Below, one piece after another: positions 1 to 6,461 of a stretch of 47,906 bases of DNA; the first letter of the stretch is position 1; every line of letters begins with the position of its first letter. The stretch is from Nanobdellota archaeon (lineage in GTDB: Archaea; Nanobdellota; Nanobdellia; Pacearchaeales; GW2011-AR1). The notes under the pieces were generated by a model that saw nothing but the letters and a program-made list of their open reading frames with translations, was not told the DNA's origin and did not search any database. The position numbers and the translations under genes were made by a program. Location: the NCBI GenBank assembly GCA_027334715.1, contig DAHWUG010000004.1:1-47906 (forward strand), given 5' to 3'.

Positions 1-200
1 AGACCAGAAATGGGGAAAAAGAAGTTTACATTATAGAATATAAGGGTAATGGGAATGGTGAACTTTTAGAAAGAGCAAAAAAACAGCTTGAAACAGCTGT
101 ATGGTGGTATGGGAAATACAGGTCAGATGTTGAATCTAGGAATATACACACCCTGATAATCTCAGGGGATGACCCCAAATATAAAGAAGTTCTAAAATAA
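1..200 (+). CDS. C-terminal fragment of a possible PD-(D/E)xK nuclease-like protein
   Basis: The open frame enters from the left edge and stops at TAA 198-200, giving about 65 residues. A beta-strand-like stretch ending in IIEYKG is followed by a charged helix and a predicted strand HTLIISG. An E-x-K on a strand followed by a helix is the usual end of a PD-(D/E)xK nuclease core, but the preceding acidic motif would lie outside the window, so this is only a hint. It converges on the uS9 gene with 5 bases between the stops. It is not part of the ribosomal operon. I do not recognise the family with certainty. Confidence 0.5.
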   Translation, partial: TRNGEKEVYIIEYKGNGNGELLERAKKQLETAVWWYGKYRSDVESRNIHTLIISGDDPKYKEVLK

Positions 201-205
201 ATTAC

Positions 206-610
206 TTATCTGTAAGAAGTCTGTCTCTTACGTCTTGCTTTGCTGTCACCAGGTTTATAAGCTTCCTTTCTTCTTACATCTGCGACAAGAAGTGTTCGGT
301 CATAATCTAAAAATGCTTTTTCAAGCTCCTTGCTTCCTGTAGCAGCCACTAATGCCCTTGAGATTGCAATTCTTGAAGATTCTATCTGACCTTTTTCTCC
401 ACCACCTCTCGCATTGACCTTTATATCAAAATTTATTTTTCCCAAGATATTTTTTGCTATTCTTACAGGTTCTTCAATTTTAAGCCTGTCGAAAATCTGC
501 AGGATTTCATAGGGTTTTCCATTTATTGTTATTTTTCCGTTTCCCTCCTGTGTTACGGCTCTTGCAACAGAAGTTTTTCTTTTTCCGGATGTGATTATTT
601 TTGTGTTCAT
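206..610 (-). CDS. rps9: 30S ribosomal protein uS9 (S9)
   Basis: 134 residues, normal archaeal length. The N-terminal SGKRKTSVARA block, the central NARGGGEKGQ loop and the basic tail ending KARRKRQTSYR are diagnostic of uS9. In known ribosomes this tail reaches the P-site tRNA in the small-subunit head. The gene is last in the conserved archaeal order eL18-uL13-uS9, starting one base after the uL13 stop. In many archaea rpoN (Rpo10) follows directly. Here rpoN lies about 10 kb away on the other strand. Confidence 0.97.
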   Translation of the reverse strand: MNTKIITSGKRKTSVARAVTQEGNGKITINGKPYEILQIFDRLKIEEPVRIAKNILGKINFDIKVNARGGGEKGQIESSRIAISRALVAATGSKELEKAFLDYDRTLLVADVRRKEAYKPGDSKARRKRQTSYR

Positions 611-611
611 T

Positions 612-1007
612 TTATTTTCCCTTTCTTAATTCCTCAACTTCTATGAATTTTCCTTTTTTTTCTTTGCTGCTTACTATCTTTTTTGCATCTTTATACATTT
701 CAGGAACATTTTCATAGCATTTTATTCTTTGGAATGCGGCCTTGCCTCTTCCCTGCCTGTGGGAAAGCATTCCTCTTATCGCCCTTTTGACAATCATATA
801 TGGAATCCTTGAATGTTTTGGACCTTTTTGCCCGCTTCCTATTTTTGTCCTCTGGAAATTAAATTCTTCAAGTATATTTTTTCTGTTGCCGGTTATTATC
901 ACCTTTTCGCAGTTTAAAATCACGACATCTTCCCCAAGAAGTGCTTGTTTTGCTGCATAGCTCGCAAGTCTTCCCATTACGGCATTTGTTCCATCAATTA
1001 TTTTCAT
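612..1007 (-). CDS. rpl13: 50S ribosomal protein uL13 (L13)
   Basis: 131 residues. MKIIDGTNAVMGRLASYAAKQ at the N-terminus and the HSRIPYMIVKRAIRGMLSH segment match uL13, an early-assembling large-subunit protein that binds 23S rRNA. The ATG lies inside the end of eL18 (14-base overlap, different frame), so the two are probably translationally coupled. uS9 follows after one base. Confidence 0.97.
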   Translation of the reverse strand: MKIIDGTNAVMGRLASYAAKQALLGEDVVILNCEKVIITGNRKNILEEFNFQRTKIGSGQKGPKHSRIPYMIVKRAIRGMLSHRQGRGKAAFQRIKCYENVPEMYKDAKKIVSSKEKKGKFIEVEELRKGK

Positions 1008-1386
1008 TTTTTCCCCCTAAAAATTTAAGTCCTTTTGCTTCCGGATTTTTCTTTATTTCCTCAGCCATGTTTACAGATTGTGATTTTGTTTTTAATAGCT
1101 TTTCTCTTGTTTTTTCGGAAAAGCTGAATGCTATTACTGCTATTTTCTTGCTGATTTCCCCCTGTGAAAGTACTTTTCCTGGAATAACTATAGAATCCCC
1201 TTCTTTTGTGTTTTTTTCTATTTCATCAAGATTTACGGAAATATGATTTCTTCTTGGCCCAGAGAGAATTCCTGCAACGCGTAGCCAAAAATCAGAATTT
1301 GTTTTCTTTGCAAGCCTTATTGTTTCAATTAACAGGGGGTTGCCTTTCTTTTCCGACTGCTTGTCTATTTTTGTTTTTGATTTCAT
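994..1386 (-). CDS. rpl18e: 50S ribosomal protein eL18 (L18e)
   Basis: 130 residues from ATG 1386. An in-frame TTG at 1401 would add five residues, but ATG is preferred. LLIETIRLAKKTNSDFWLRVA and the VLSQGEISKKIAVIAFSFSE region are typical of eL18, an archaeal/eukaryotic large-subunit protein of the uL15 fold. The gene opens the eL18-uL13-uS9 unit. Unlike many genes here it seems to have its own leader of about 50 bases with a hairpin, downstream of a TATA-like box near 1459-1467. Confidence 0.95.
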   Translation of the reverse strand: MKSKTKIDKQSEKKGNPLLIETIRLAKKTNSDFWLRVAGILSGPRRNHISVNLDEIEKNTKEGDSIVIPGKVLSQGEISKKIAVIAFSFSEKTREKLLKTKSQSVNMAEEIKKNPEAKGLKFLGGKNENN

Positions 1387-1413
1387 TTTAACATTTAGCA
1401 AGAAGTATTAACT

Positions 1414-1438
1414 CCTGCTAACGCGAGCAACTCGCAGG
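1414..1438 (-). promoter_or_regulatory. Alternative hairpins in the eL18 mRNA leader
   Basis: On the minus strand the leader holds CCTGCGAGTTGCTCGCG followed by TTAGCAGG. Two mutually exclusive stems are possible. One is GCGAG/CTCGC (1431-1435 with 1423-1427) closing a 3-base loop. The other is CCTGC/GCAGG (1434-1438 with 1414-1418). It sits about 28-50 bases before ATG 1386 and roughly where transcription from the TATA-like box would begin. Function is inferred only; autoregulation by a ribosomal protein is one possibility. Confidence 0.4.
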
Positions 1439-1458
1439 TAAAAATGTGAGTTTTATGT

Positions 1459-1467
1459 CGTTTATAA
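1459..1467 (-). promoter_or_regulatory. TATA-like box of the eL18 unit
   Basis: TTTATAAAG on the + strand (CTTTATAAA on the coding strand) is centred about 25 bases upstream of position 1438, where the structured leader begins. This would give eL18 a leader of about 50 bases. It overlaps the 5' side of the end of the DHH gene. Confidence 0.45.
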
Positions 1468-1470
1468 AGT

Positions 1471-2475
1471 TTATGCGGACTGGATTCCAACCCTTTTTAT
1501 TGCTTCTAAAACTTTTTTTATTGCTTCCCTAATAGGCATTTTCTTTATATAAAATGCTGATGCTTCTTTATGCCCCCCGCCCCCAAACTCTTTTGAGAAT
1601 AAGGTTGTGTCTACTCCTCTAGATCTGAAAGATCCTTTAATATCCTTCTCCATTTCACTTAAGGTGAATATTACATCAACGTCTTTGATATCTTTTAAAA
1701 AATTAATACCCAGTCTTATTTCTGCAGAATTCAATTTTAATTTTTTGATATCACTTGCAAGAATATAACTGTAAGCAACATTTTTCCCAAATATCTTTTC
1801 TTTTTTCATATTATTTGTCAATTCTCCAACCAGTTTTTTTACCTTCCAAGAAAGGTTCATTATCGGCCCATAAAACTCTTTTTGATAATCTATTTCTCCC
1901 GTTTCAATTAAAAATGCTGCTTTTTTGATTGAGTCAGGAGTATGATCATTAAGAAAAAAACCGGAATCCGTTAAAATTCCTAAAAGTAATCGTCTTGTTA
2001 ATTCCCTATCAAAATTAATCTTTGCTTTTCCGAAAAAATCTGTCAATATTGAACAGGAAGACACAACTCTAGAGTCTACATAGTTCAAATTTCCATAATA
2101 TTTATTAGTATGGTGATGGTCTATATTAATAACATTCAAATTTTTTGGAAAATTCATAAATACAATCTCTTGAGGATGTTTCTCTAATGTTCCATGATCA
2201 ATGAAGATTAACAAATCAAAATTATTAAGATTGTAATCTGTTAATTTTTTACCAAACTTAACTTCTTTTGAGAAACTAAAATCCATTAAATTTTCATCCA
2301 ACTCATCTTGGCTAATTAAAGTAACACTTTTCCCCCGTCTTTCTAATACATATTTCAATGCAGTACAAGAGCCAAGACTATCTCCATCTGGCTTCGGATG
2401 AAGGCTCAAAAGTATTTTTTTTGATTTTTTTAATGCATTCCAAATTTCTTCAAATGTGTTGTTTTTGTTTTCCAT
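1471..2475 (-). CDS. DHH-family phosphoesterase (NrnA/oligoribonuclease-like)
   Basis: 334 residues. The N-terminal DHH domain shows HPKPDGDSLGS (residues 26-36), FIDHG with Asp93, and IDHHHTN with the DHH triad near residues 119-121. The C-terminal DHHA1 domain carries the GGGGHKEASAF substrate-binding motif near residue 298. Together these are metal ligands and phosphate-binding motifs of bifunctional oligoribonuclease/pAp-phosphatase relatives. It probably degrades short RNA or a nucleotide, but the substrate is not shown by the sequence. It starts 19 bases after the 3' end of tRNA-Leu with no room for its own promoter, so transcription probably reads through from the tRNA. It splits the tRNA-Leu/eL18 adjacency seen in many euryarchaea. 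Confidence 0.88.
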   Translation of the reverse strand: MENKNNTFEEIWNALKKSKKILLSLHPKPDGDSLGSCTALKYVLERRGKSVTLISQDELDENLMDFSFSKEVKFGKKLTDYNLNNFDLLIFIDHGTLEKHPQEIVFMNFPKNLNVINIDHHHTNKYYGNLNYVDSRVVSSCSILTDFFGKAKINFDRELTRRLLLGILTDSGFFLNDHTPDSIKKAAFLIETGEIDYQKEFYGPIMNLSWKVKKLVGELTNNMKKEKIFGKNVAYSYILASDIKKLKLNSAEIRLGINFLKDIKDVDVIFTLSEMEKDIKGSFRSRGVDTTLFSKEFGGGGHKEASAFYIKKMPIREAIKKVLEAIKRVGIQSA

Positions 2476-2494
2476 ATTTTATTAAATCCTTCGA

Positions 2495-2578
2495 TGCGGG
2501 AAGAAGGATTCGAACCTTCGCAGGCACTAAGCCACAACGTCCTTAGCGTTGCCCGTTTGACCGCTCCGGCATTCCCGC
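2495..2578 (-). tRNA. tRNA-Leu, anticodon AAG
   Basis: A class II cloverleaf can be drawn. Acceptor GCGGGAA/TTCCCGC with discriminator A, D stem CCG/CGG, anticodon stem CAACG/CGTTG around loop CTAAGGA, long variable arm TGGCTTAGTGCCTGC, and T arm GAAGG-TTCGAAT-CCTTC. The loop gives U33 then AAG, a Leu anticodon for CUU. A73 and the variable arm, almost the same as in the tRNA-Leu at 11914, support leucine. The position between rpoD and rpl18e is one where euryarchaea often keep a tRNA-Leu. A34 is unusual because archaea normally use GAG for this box. No intron or encoded CCA is seen. Confidence 0.9.
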
Positions 2579-2672
2579 AATATTTTATTTTGCAAAATGG
2601 AGCTGACAAAACCAGTAAGATTTTAGTCTGCAACCACGATTTTACTAAGAATTCTTGTTTTAAAATATATCC

Positions 2673-3389
2673 CTAAGCTTCTTTTCCGACAATTTTTTCA
2701 ACACTAGCAAGATCTTTTCTGAGCATGTCAACAGATTCATTGAAAATATCTTTTGGTTCAATCTGCCCGAATGACTCTACAGTTATTATCAATTCTTTTC
2801 CCGTTGTAACCTCTGCCCGCTTTTTTTTCTTTATTGCAATGCCTTCAATCACATCAGTGACTTCTTTTTTCTTGTTGTCTATTACTGTAATCTTGCTTCC
2901 TTTTTCTTTTATTTCTGATTCAGGAGCAAATTTTTTTATTTCTTCAAGGAAATCTTTGTCCATTGTTATCTCTGTCTCATTTCTGTAAAACATTAATCCC
3001 GGTGAGAACTTTGAATGCTCTGCACCTTTTCCCAGTTTTACAGTTGCCGTAAACTCAAGTTCCTGCCCCTTGTCCAGAGTTGTTATTGGTATTTCTTTAT
3101 AAACAATCTCCGGATGTCCCTTTATATCTCCGGAGTAAACTGTCCCCTCCCTTTTTACGCTAAGTTTAAGTTTACCTTTTTCTGCTGACTTGTCCATTTT
3201 TAAGGGAATAAGACCAACCCTGTGCGCAACAGTTTCATCATAAAGAGGAGAATCATTTTTCGAAATCTCAAGCTCATCAATTGCAATTACAGGAACCTGT
3301 TTTACATACCTTCTTATTGCATTTGCAATGCTTTCATCCATTTCTGCAGTAAAAATAATCTGATCCTTTGTTTTTTCTATGAGTTTCAT
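2673..3389 (-). CDS. rpoD: DNA-directed RNA polymerase subunit D (Rpo3)
   Basis: 238 residues. The family of Rpo3/Rpb3/alpha dimerisation domains is shown by FTAEMDESIANAIRRYVKQVPVIAIDELEI at the N-terminus and DETVAHRVGLIPL around residue 50. Rpo3 pairs with Rpo11 to nucleate RNA polymerase assembly. The inserted domain around residues 165-205 is Lys-rich and lacks the cysteines that hold an Fe-S cluster in some archaeal Rpo3 proteins. It follows uS11 in the conserved uS13-uS4-uS11-Rpo3 order, with tRNA-Leu next. Confidence 0.96.
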   Translation of the reverse strand: MKLIEKTKDQIIFTAEMDESIANAIRRYVKQVPVIAIDELEISKNDSPLYDETVAHRVGLIPLKMDKSAEKGKLKLSVKREGTVYSGDIKGHPEIVYKEIPITTLDKGQELEFTATVKLGKGAEHSKFSPGLMFYRNETEITMDKDFLEEIKKFAPESEIKEKGSKITVIDNKKKEVTDVIEGIAIKKKKRAEVTTGKELIITVESFGQIEPKDIFNESVDMLRKDLASVEKIVGKEA

Positions 3390-3427
3390 TTTAAGACTTT
3401 ATTATTTTCGTATTTAAATTTATTGAA

Positions 3428-3922
3428 TTACGGCCTTCTTCCCCTTCTTCCCCCCTTCTTCTTTGGCCCTCCGCGTGGGAATCTTGTAGTGTCAAGGATA
3501 TTAAGTATCTTAAAACCTTCCCTTGAAAGGCTCTTTATTATCGCATTTGCTCCAGGTCCAGGTGCGGGATTTCTCGTCTTGGCTCTTATTCTGAAATAAA
3601 GATTTCCAACTCCCAGTTCCTTTAACTGTTCACCAACCCTTTTTGCGATAAACATCGCAATTGTAGGATTTGCCTTAAGCCTTCCGTGCTTTGTTACCAT
3701 TCCACCAGTTACCTTTGAAAGTGTCTTTCCTGACATATCTGTGACATGAACAATAGTGTTATTAAATGAAGTATAAATATTGACAACTGCTTCTGCCTTT
3801 CCTTTCTCCCTCTTTTTTTCTTCATTTTCTTCTTTTCCCCGTTCATCTTCTTTTTCTCCCACCTCTTGTTTTTCCGTTTTTTTTTCTAATTCATCTTTTT
3901 TTTCTTTTTCTTCTTCACTCAT
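3428..3922 (-). CDS. rps11: 30S ribosomal protein uS11 (S11) with charged N-terminal extension
   Basis: 164 residues from ATG 3922, which overlaps the uS4 end by 8 bases; an ATG at 3943 would reach further into uS4. The core runs from about residue 43 (VVNIYTSFNNTIVHVTDMSG) through RNPAPGPGANAIIKSL to the GGRRGRRP tail. uS11 sits on the platform and contacts mRNA near the exit site. The first ~42 residues are almost entirely Glu and Lys, longer and more charged than in most archaea, and probably disordered. Confidence 0.96.
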   Translation of the reverse strand: MSEEEKEKKDELEKKTEKQEVGEKEDERGKEENEEKKREKGKAEAVVNIYTSFNNTIVHVTDMSGKTLSKVTGGMVTKHGRLKANPTIAMFIAKRVGEQLKELGVGNLYFRIRAKTRNPAPGPGANAIIKSLSREGFKILNILDTTRFPRGGPKKKGGRRGRRP

Positions 3923-4406
3923 TTTTTTCTCCCGCATTCTCATTTAAATTAGGCATTTTATTTACTTTTTTTAAAGATATCTTTTCTTCAAGCTCAATAG
4001 GGACAGTATAGGAAGGACTGTTTATAGCCCTGCCATTAACAAGAACTTTTTTATGGACAATAAGTTGCCTTGCATGTTTTGGGCTTTTTGCAAGCCTTTT
4101 CTTGAAAACAATTGTCTGAAGTCTTCTGTTAAGATAATCTTTTTTATCTAGAGAAAGAACATCTGTTAAAGTATCTGATTTAAGTCCCATCTTTTTCAGC
4201 CTATCAAAAAGGACTTTTTGTTTTTCCGGTCCTGCAGGAATTAATTTTTTCGCTTTTTCCCTTATTGATGTTATCTGGGAATCAGCTTTCCATATCTCTA
4301 TCTTATTTTTCAGCCCATAGTCTTCCTTTATCTGAGCTTCCTCTTCTATCCTTGCCTTGTCAAAAGGCCTTTTTGGTCTTGAATATGTTTTATGCTTTCT
4401 TTTCAT
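3915..4406 (-). CDS. rps4: 30S ribosomal protein uS4 (S4)
   Basis: 163 residues. The archaeal-type N-terminus KRKHKTYSRPKRPFDKARIEEE and the S4 RNA-binding domain (RRLQTIVFKKRLAKSPKHAR, then HKKVLVNGRAI) identify it. uS4 binds the 16S 5' domain and helps decoding fidelity. The start overlaps the uS13 stop by 4 bases (ATGA), and its own end overlaps the uS11 start, suggesting coupled translation of uS13-uS4-uS11. Confidence 0.97.
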   Translation of the reverse strand: MKRKHKTYSRPKRPFDKARIEEEAQIKEDYGLKNKIEIWKADSQITSIREKAKKLIPAGPEKQKVLFDRLKKMGLKSDTLTDVLSLDKKDYLNRRLQTIVFKKRLAKSPKHARQLIVHKKVLVNGRAINSPSYTVPIELEEKISLKKVNKMPNLNENAGEKNE

Positions 4407-4951
4407 TTTTCATATGGTTTTGCAGGCCTCTCCTTTTTTTCTCCTTTCTTTTTTATTCCAGCTCCCTTTGATTTATTTTTTCTGAAATGAGCCTTTGTCC
4501 TCTGACCCCGAACAGGAAGCCCTGCCCCATGCCTTATCCCCCTGTAACTTTTTATTTTTTTCAGTCTTTTAATGTCAAATTCTCTTTGCAATTCCAGCTC
4601 TGTTCCTGAAACATGCTTGTCTACCCCTGTTTCAAAATCTTTCCTTCTGTTTAAAAGATAAGCTGGAATTTTTGGATTTTTTATAAATTCAGAAATTTTC
4701 TTTATTTCTTCAGGAGTAAGGGATCCTATTTTTTTTCTTTTGTCGACCCCGAGAGTGTTGCATATCGCATTTGCAATTCCCCAGGAAACCCCCTTTATTT
4801 TTGTCAGTCCAGCATAAACAGCCATTTCTCCCTCTATATCTTCAGAAACAATTCTTACAAGCCTGCCTTCATATTTCTTTTCATTAGGATTTTTATATGC
4901 TGGTTTCTGAATTTGCCTTTTTTCTTCTTTTATTTCTGTCTTCGCTTCCAT
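4403..4951 (-). CDS. rps13: 30S ribosomal protein uS13 (S13)
   Basis: 182 residues. The LVRIVSEDIEGEMAVYAGLTKIKGVSWGIANAIC region and the SYRGIRHGAGLPVRGQRTKAHFRK motif are typical of uS13, which sits in the small-subunit head and forms the bridge to the large subunit. Both ends carry charged tails: about 26 residues at the N-terminus and a Lys-rich C-terminus. It is the first gene of uS13-uS4-uS11-Rpo3 and lies 12 bases after DUF655. Confidence 0.97.
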   Translation of the reverse strand: MEAKTEIKEEKRQIQKPAYKNPNEKKYEGRLVRIVSEDIEGEMAVYAGLTKIKGVSWGIANAICNTLGVDKRKKIGSLTPEEIKKISEFIKNPKIPAYLLNRRKDFETGVDKHVSGTELELQREFDIKRLKKIKSYRGIRHGAGLPVRGQRTKAHFRKNKSKGAGIKKKGEKKERPAKPYEK

Positions 4952-4963
4952 TTTGTTTTTATT

Positions 4964-5500
4964 TTAATTTACGAATAATTTATACCTTTCATCTCCTGTA
5001 AGCTCTTCCAATATTCTTTTTTCTATCGCCTTTTCAGGATCAGGAAGATTCTGAATCTTTTCTTTCATGTCTTCAAAGCTCTCAAAAGGTTTTTCCTTTC
5101 TTTTATTTAGTATTTCCTGAGTATGTTTTTTTCCGAATCCGGGGATTAATTCTATTTGGTGTATTCTCTTGTTTATTGCTTCTGACTTGTTGAAAAAGTC
5201 AATAAACCTTTTTTCTTTTTCCTTAACTATTTTACCTATGAATTCTTCAAGCTGATTTTTTGCAGATTCTGTAAGCTTTTCCTTGTTAAGTCTTCCAAGG
5301 ATGTAATAAACCTTGTCCCTTTTTCCTTCGCCTATGTAAACTCTTTCTCCGACTTCAAGTGAAATCCCTCTTCTAGGAACTAGTTCTAAAAGAGTCATAT
5401 TGACTTCTCCTATAGCCTGAGCTATAGGCATCATTTTTCTCTCTAAGGGGTACCCGTTCGGAAGGTACTCTAAGACTATTGCATATTCTTCCTTTTCCAT
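4964..5500 (-). CDS. DUF655 family protein (helix-hairpin-helix, probable RNA-binding)
   Basis: 178 residues. An N-terminal region with YAIVLEYLPNG and VGERVYIGEGKRDKVYYILGRL is followed by a helix-hairpin-helix segment (IHQIELIPGFGKKHTQEILNKR, about residues 115-136). This is the archaeal DUF655 family, usually found after eL21 and RpoF and before the 16S dimethyltransferase gene ksgA. A role in rRNA or nucleic-acid binding is inferred from the domain and context. Here uS13 follows instead of ksgA. Confidence 0.88.
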   Translation of the reverse strand: MEKEEYAIVLEYLPNGYPLERKMMPIAQAIGEVNMTLLELVPRRGISLEVGERVYIGEGKRDKVYYILGRLNKEKLTESAKNQLEEFIGKIVKEKEKRFIDFFNKSEAINKRIHQIELIPGFGKKHTQEILNKRKEKPFESFEDMKEKIQNLPDPEKAIEKRILEELTGDERYKLFVN

Positions 5501-5505
5501 TGTTT

Positions 5506-5829
5506 TTATCTAAATTCCTCAATTGTTTCAAGCACTTTTTTTGATTCATCTTCATCAAGGTTTACATCTGTGAAAATTTTGTTTAAGCTATCTGAATCCT
5601 CTGGCATAATGTCTATTATTTTTGAGATATACTCCTGTTTTAATTTAAGCAGATTCAATCCAGTTAATTTTTCCCTGAGTTTTTTTGCTTCCTCTGGTTT
5701 CAATTTAACAAATTTTTTTATGAATTTCTTTATATCCCCCTCTGATTCTTTTTCGCTTTCTTTGTCTTTGACATCATCTATGTATTCCAAAGATTCTGTC
5801 ATGCTTAATGGTTCTCTATATTTTATCAT
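5506..5829 (-). CDS. rpoF: DNA-directed RNA polymerase subunit F (Rpo4)
   Basis: 107 residues. EPLSMTESLEYIDDVKD at the start, the acidic-basic middle and the helical C-terminal half (LKLKQEYISKIIDIMPEDSDSLNKIF) fit Rpo4/Rpb4 of the HRDC-like fold. With Rpo7 it forms the polymerase stalk. The ATG overlaps the eL21 stop by 4 bases (ATGA), and DUF655 follows after 5 bases. The eL21-Rpo4-DUF655 order strengthens a call that sequence alone makes only moderately. Confidence 0.88.
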   Translation of the reverse strand: MIKYREPLSMTESLEYIDDVKDKESEKESEGDIKKFIKKFVKLKPEEAKKLREKLTGLNLLKLKQEYISKIIDIMPEDSDSLNKIFTDVNLDEDESKKVLETIEEFR

Positions 5830-6098
5830 TTTTTAGCTGTTTTTCCATTACTTATCTTCTTTAAGTGTATTGGTTCTATTATAAATCTTTTTTCCATGTC
5901 ATGGTCCATAAGTTCTATTACATAAGCCCTTCCGCGTTTTCCTTCAACAATTCCTGTTCTTCCCTGTATCCTTAATGGAAAGCTTGAGCTAACTGAAGGC
6001 TCTTTTATTACCGTCACATTGTCGCCTTCTTTAAATTTCTGGAAATACTTACTAAACTGTATTTTTCCCCGTGTTCTTATTGGTTTTCTTCTGACCAT
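5826..6098 (-). CDS. rpl21e: 50S ribosomal protein eL21 (L21e)
   Basis: 90 residues. RKPIRTRGKIQFSKYFQKF, the KEGDNVTVIKEPSV segment and FPLRIQGRTGIVEGKRGRAYVIEL match eL21, an archaeal/eukaryotic large-subunit protein. It is the first gene of a minus-strand run continuing through Rpo4, DUF655, uS13, uS4, uS11 and Rpo3. A TATA-like box about 25 bases before the ATG suggests a leaderless mRNA. Confidence 0.96.
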   Translation of the reverse strand: MVRRKPIRTRGKIQFSKYFQKFKEGDNVTVIKEPSVSSSFPLRIQGRTGIVEGKRGRAYVIELMDHDMEKRFIIEPIHLKKISNGKTAKK

Positions 6099-6117
6099 AA
6101 ATCATTCACAAATATTC

Positions 6118-6127
6118 TATTTAAAAA
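6118..6127 (-). promoter_or_regulatory. TATA-like promoter of the eL21-Rpo4-uS13 run
   Basis: TATTTAAAAA on the + strand (TTTTTAAATA on the coding strand) is centred about 25 bases before ATG 6098. It drives a long minus-strand run of ribosomal and RNA polymerase genes, probably as a leaderless transcript. Confidence 0.5.
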
Positions 6128-6151
6128 CCTTATCTATCATAAATTTAAGAA

Positions 6152-6367
6152 TTATCGCCTGAAATCCCTTGAATCTGGTTTTTCAAGTTTTGTAATACCG
6201 ATTGTATTAGTAGAAACCAAGTCTTGCTTGTCTCTTGCCTCTTCCATGTTTTTCAGTATTGTGTTGAACATTTTTCTTCCCCATACCCCAACACCGCATC
6301 TTTCACAGAAGTCAATAACACTCTCGTCTGGTATTTCTGCCTTGCAATAAATGCATTTTTTTGTCAT
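6152..6367 (-). CDS. Small zinc-ribbon protein of unknown function
   Basis: 71 residues. Cys5-x2-Cys8 and Cys21-x2-Cys24 form a plausible four-cysteine zinc site, followed by a helical region and a C-terminal tail ending DSRDFRR. Similar tiny zinc ribbons are common next to archaeal information-processing genes, but I do not know a role for this one. It lies upstream of eL21 on the same strand with 53 bases between them. A possible TATA-like box lies about 48 bases before its ATG. Confidence 0.72.
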   Translation of the reverse strand: MTKKCIYCKAEIPDESVIDFCERCGVGVWGRKMFNTILKNMEEARDKQDLVSTNTIGITKLEKPDSRDFRR

Positions 6368-6461
6368 TTTACTCTTTTTTATTCTAACTATCCCTAAAGA
6401 AAAGGGTAGTTTTTAAATTTTCTTATGGTTGAGTTCTATCTTTTTTGGATAAAAATAATGT

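Noticed and set aside
2673-3389. Missing Fe-S cysteines in Rpo3 as a defect
   Set aside because: Many archaeal Rpo3 proteins lack the cluster, so absence is normal variation.
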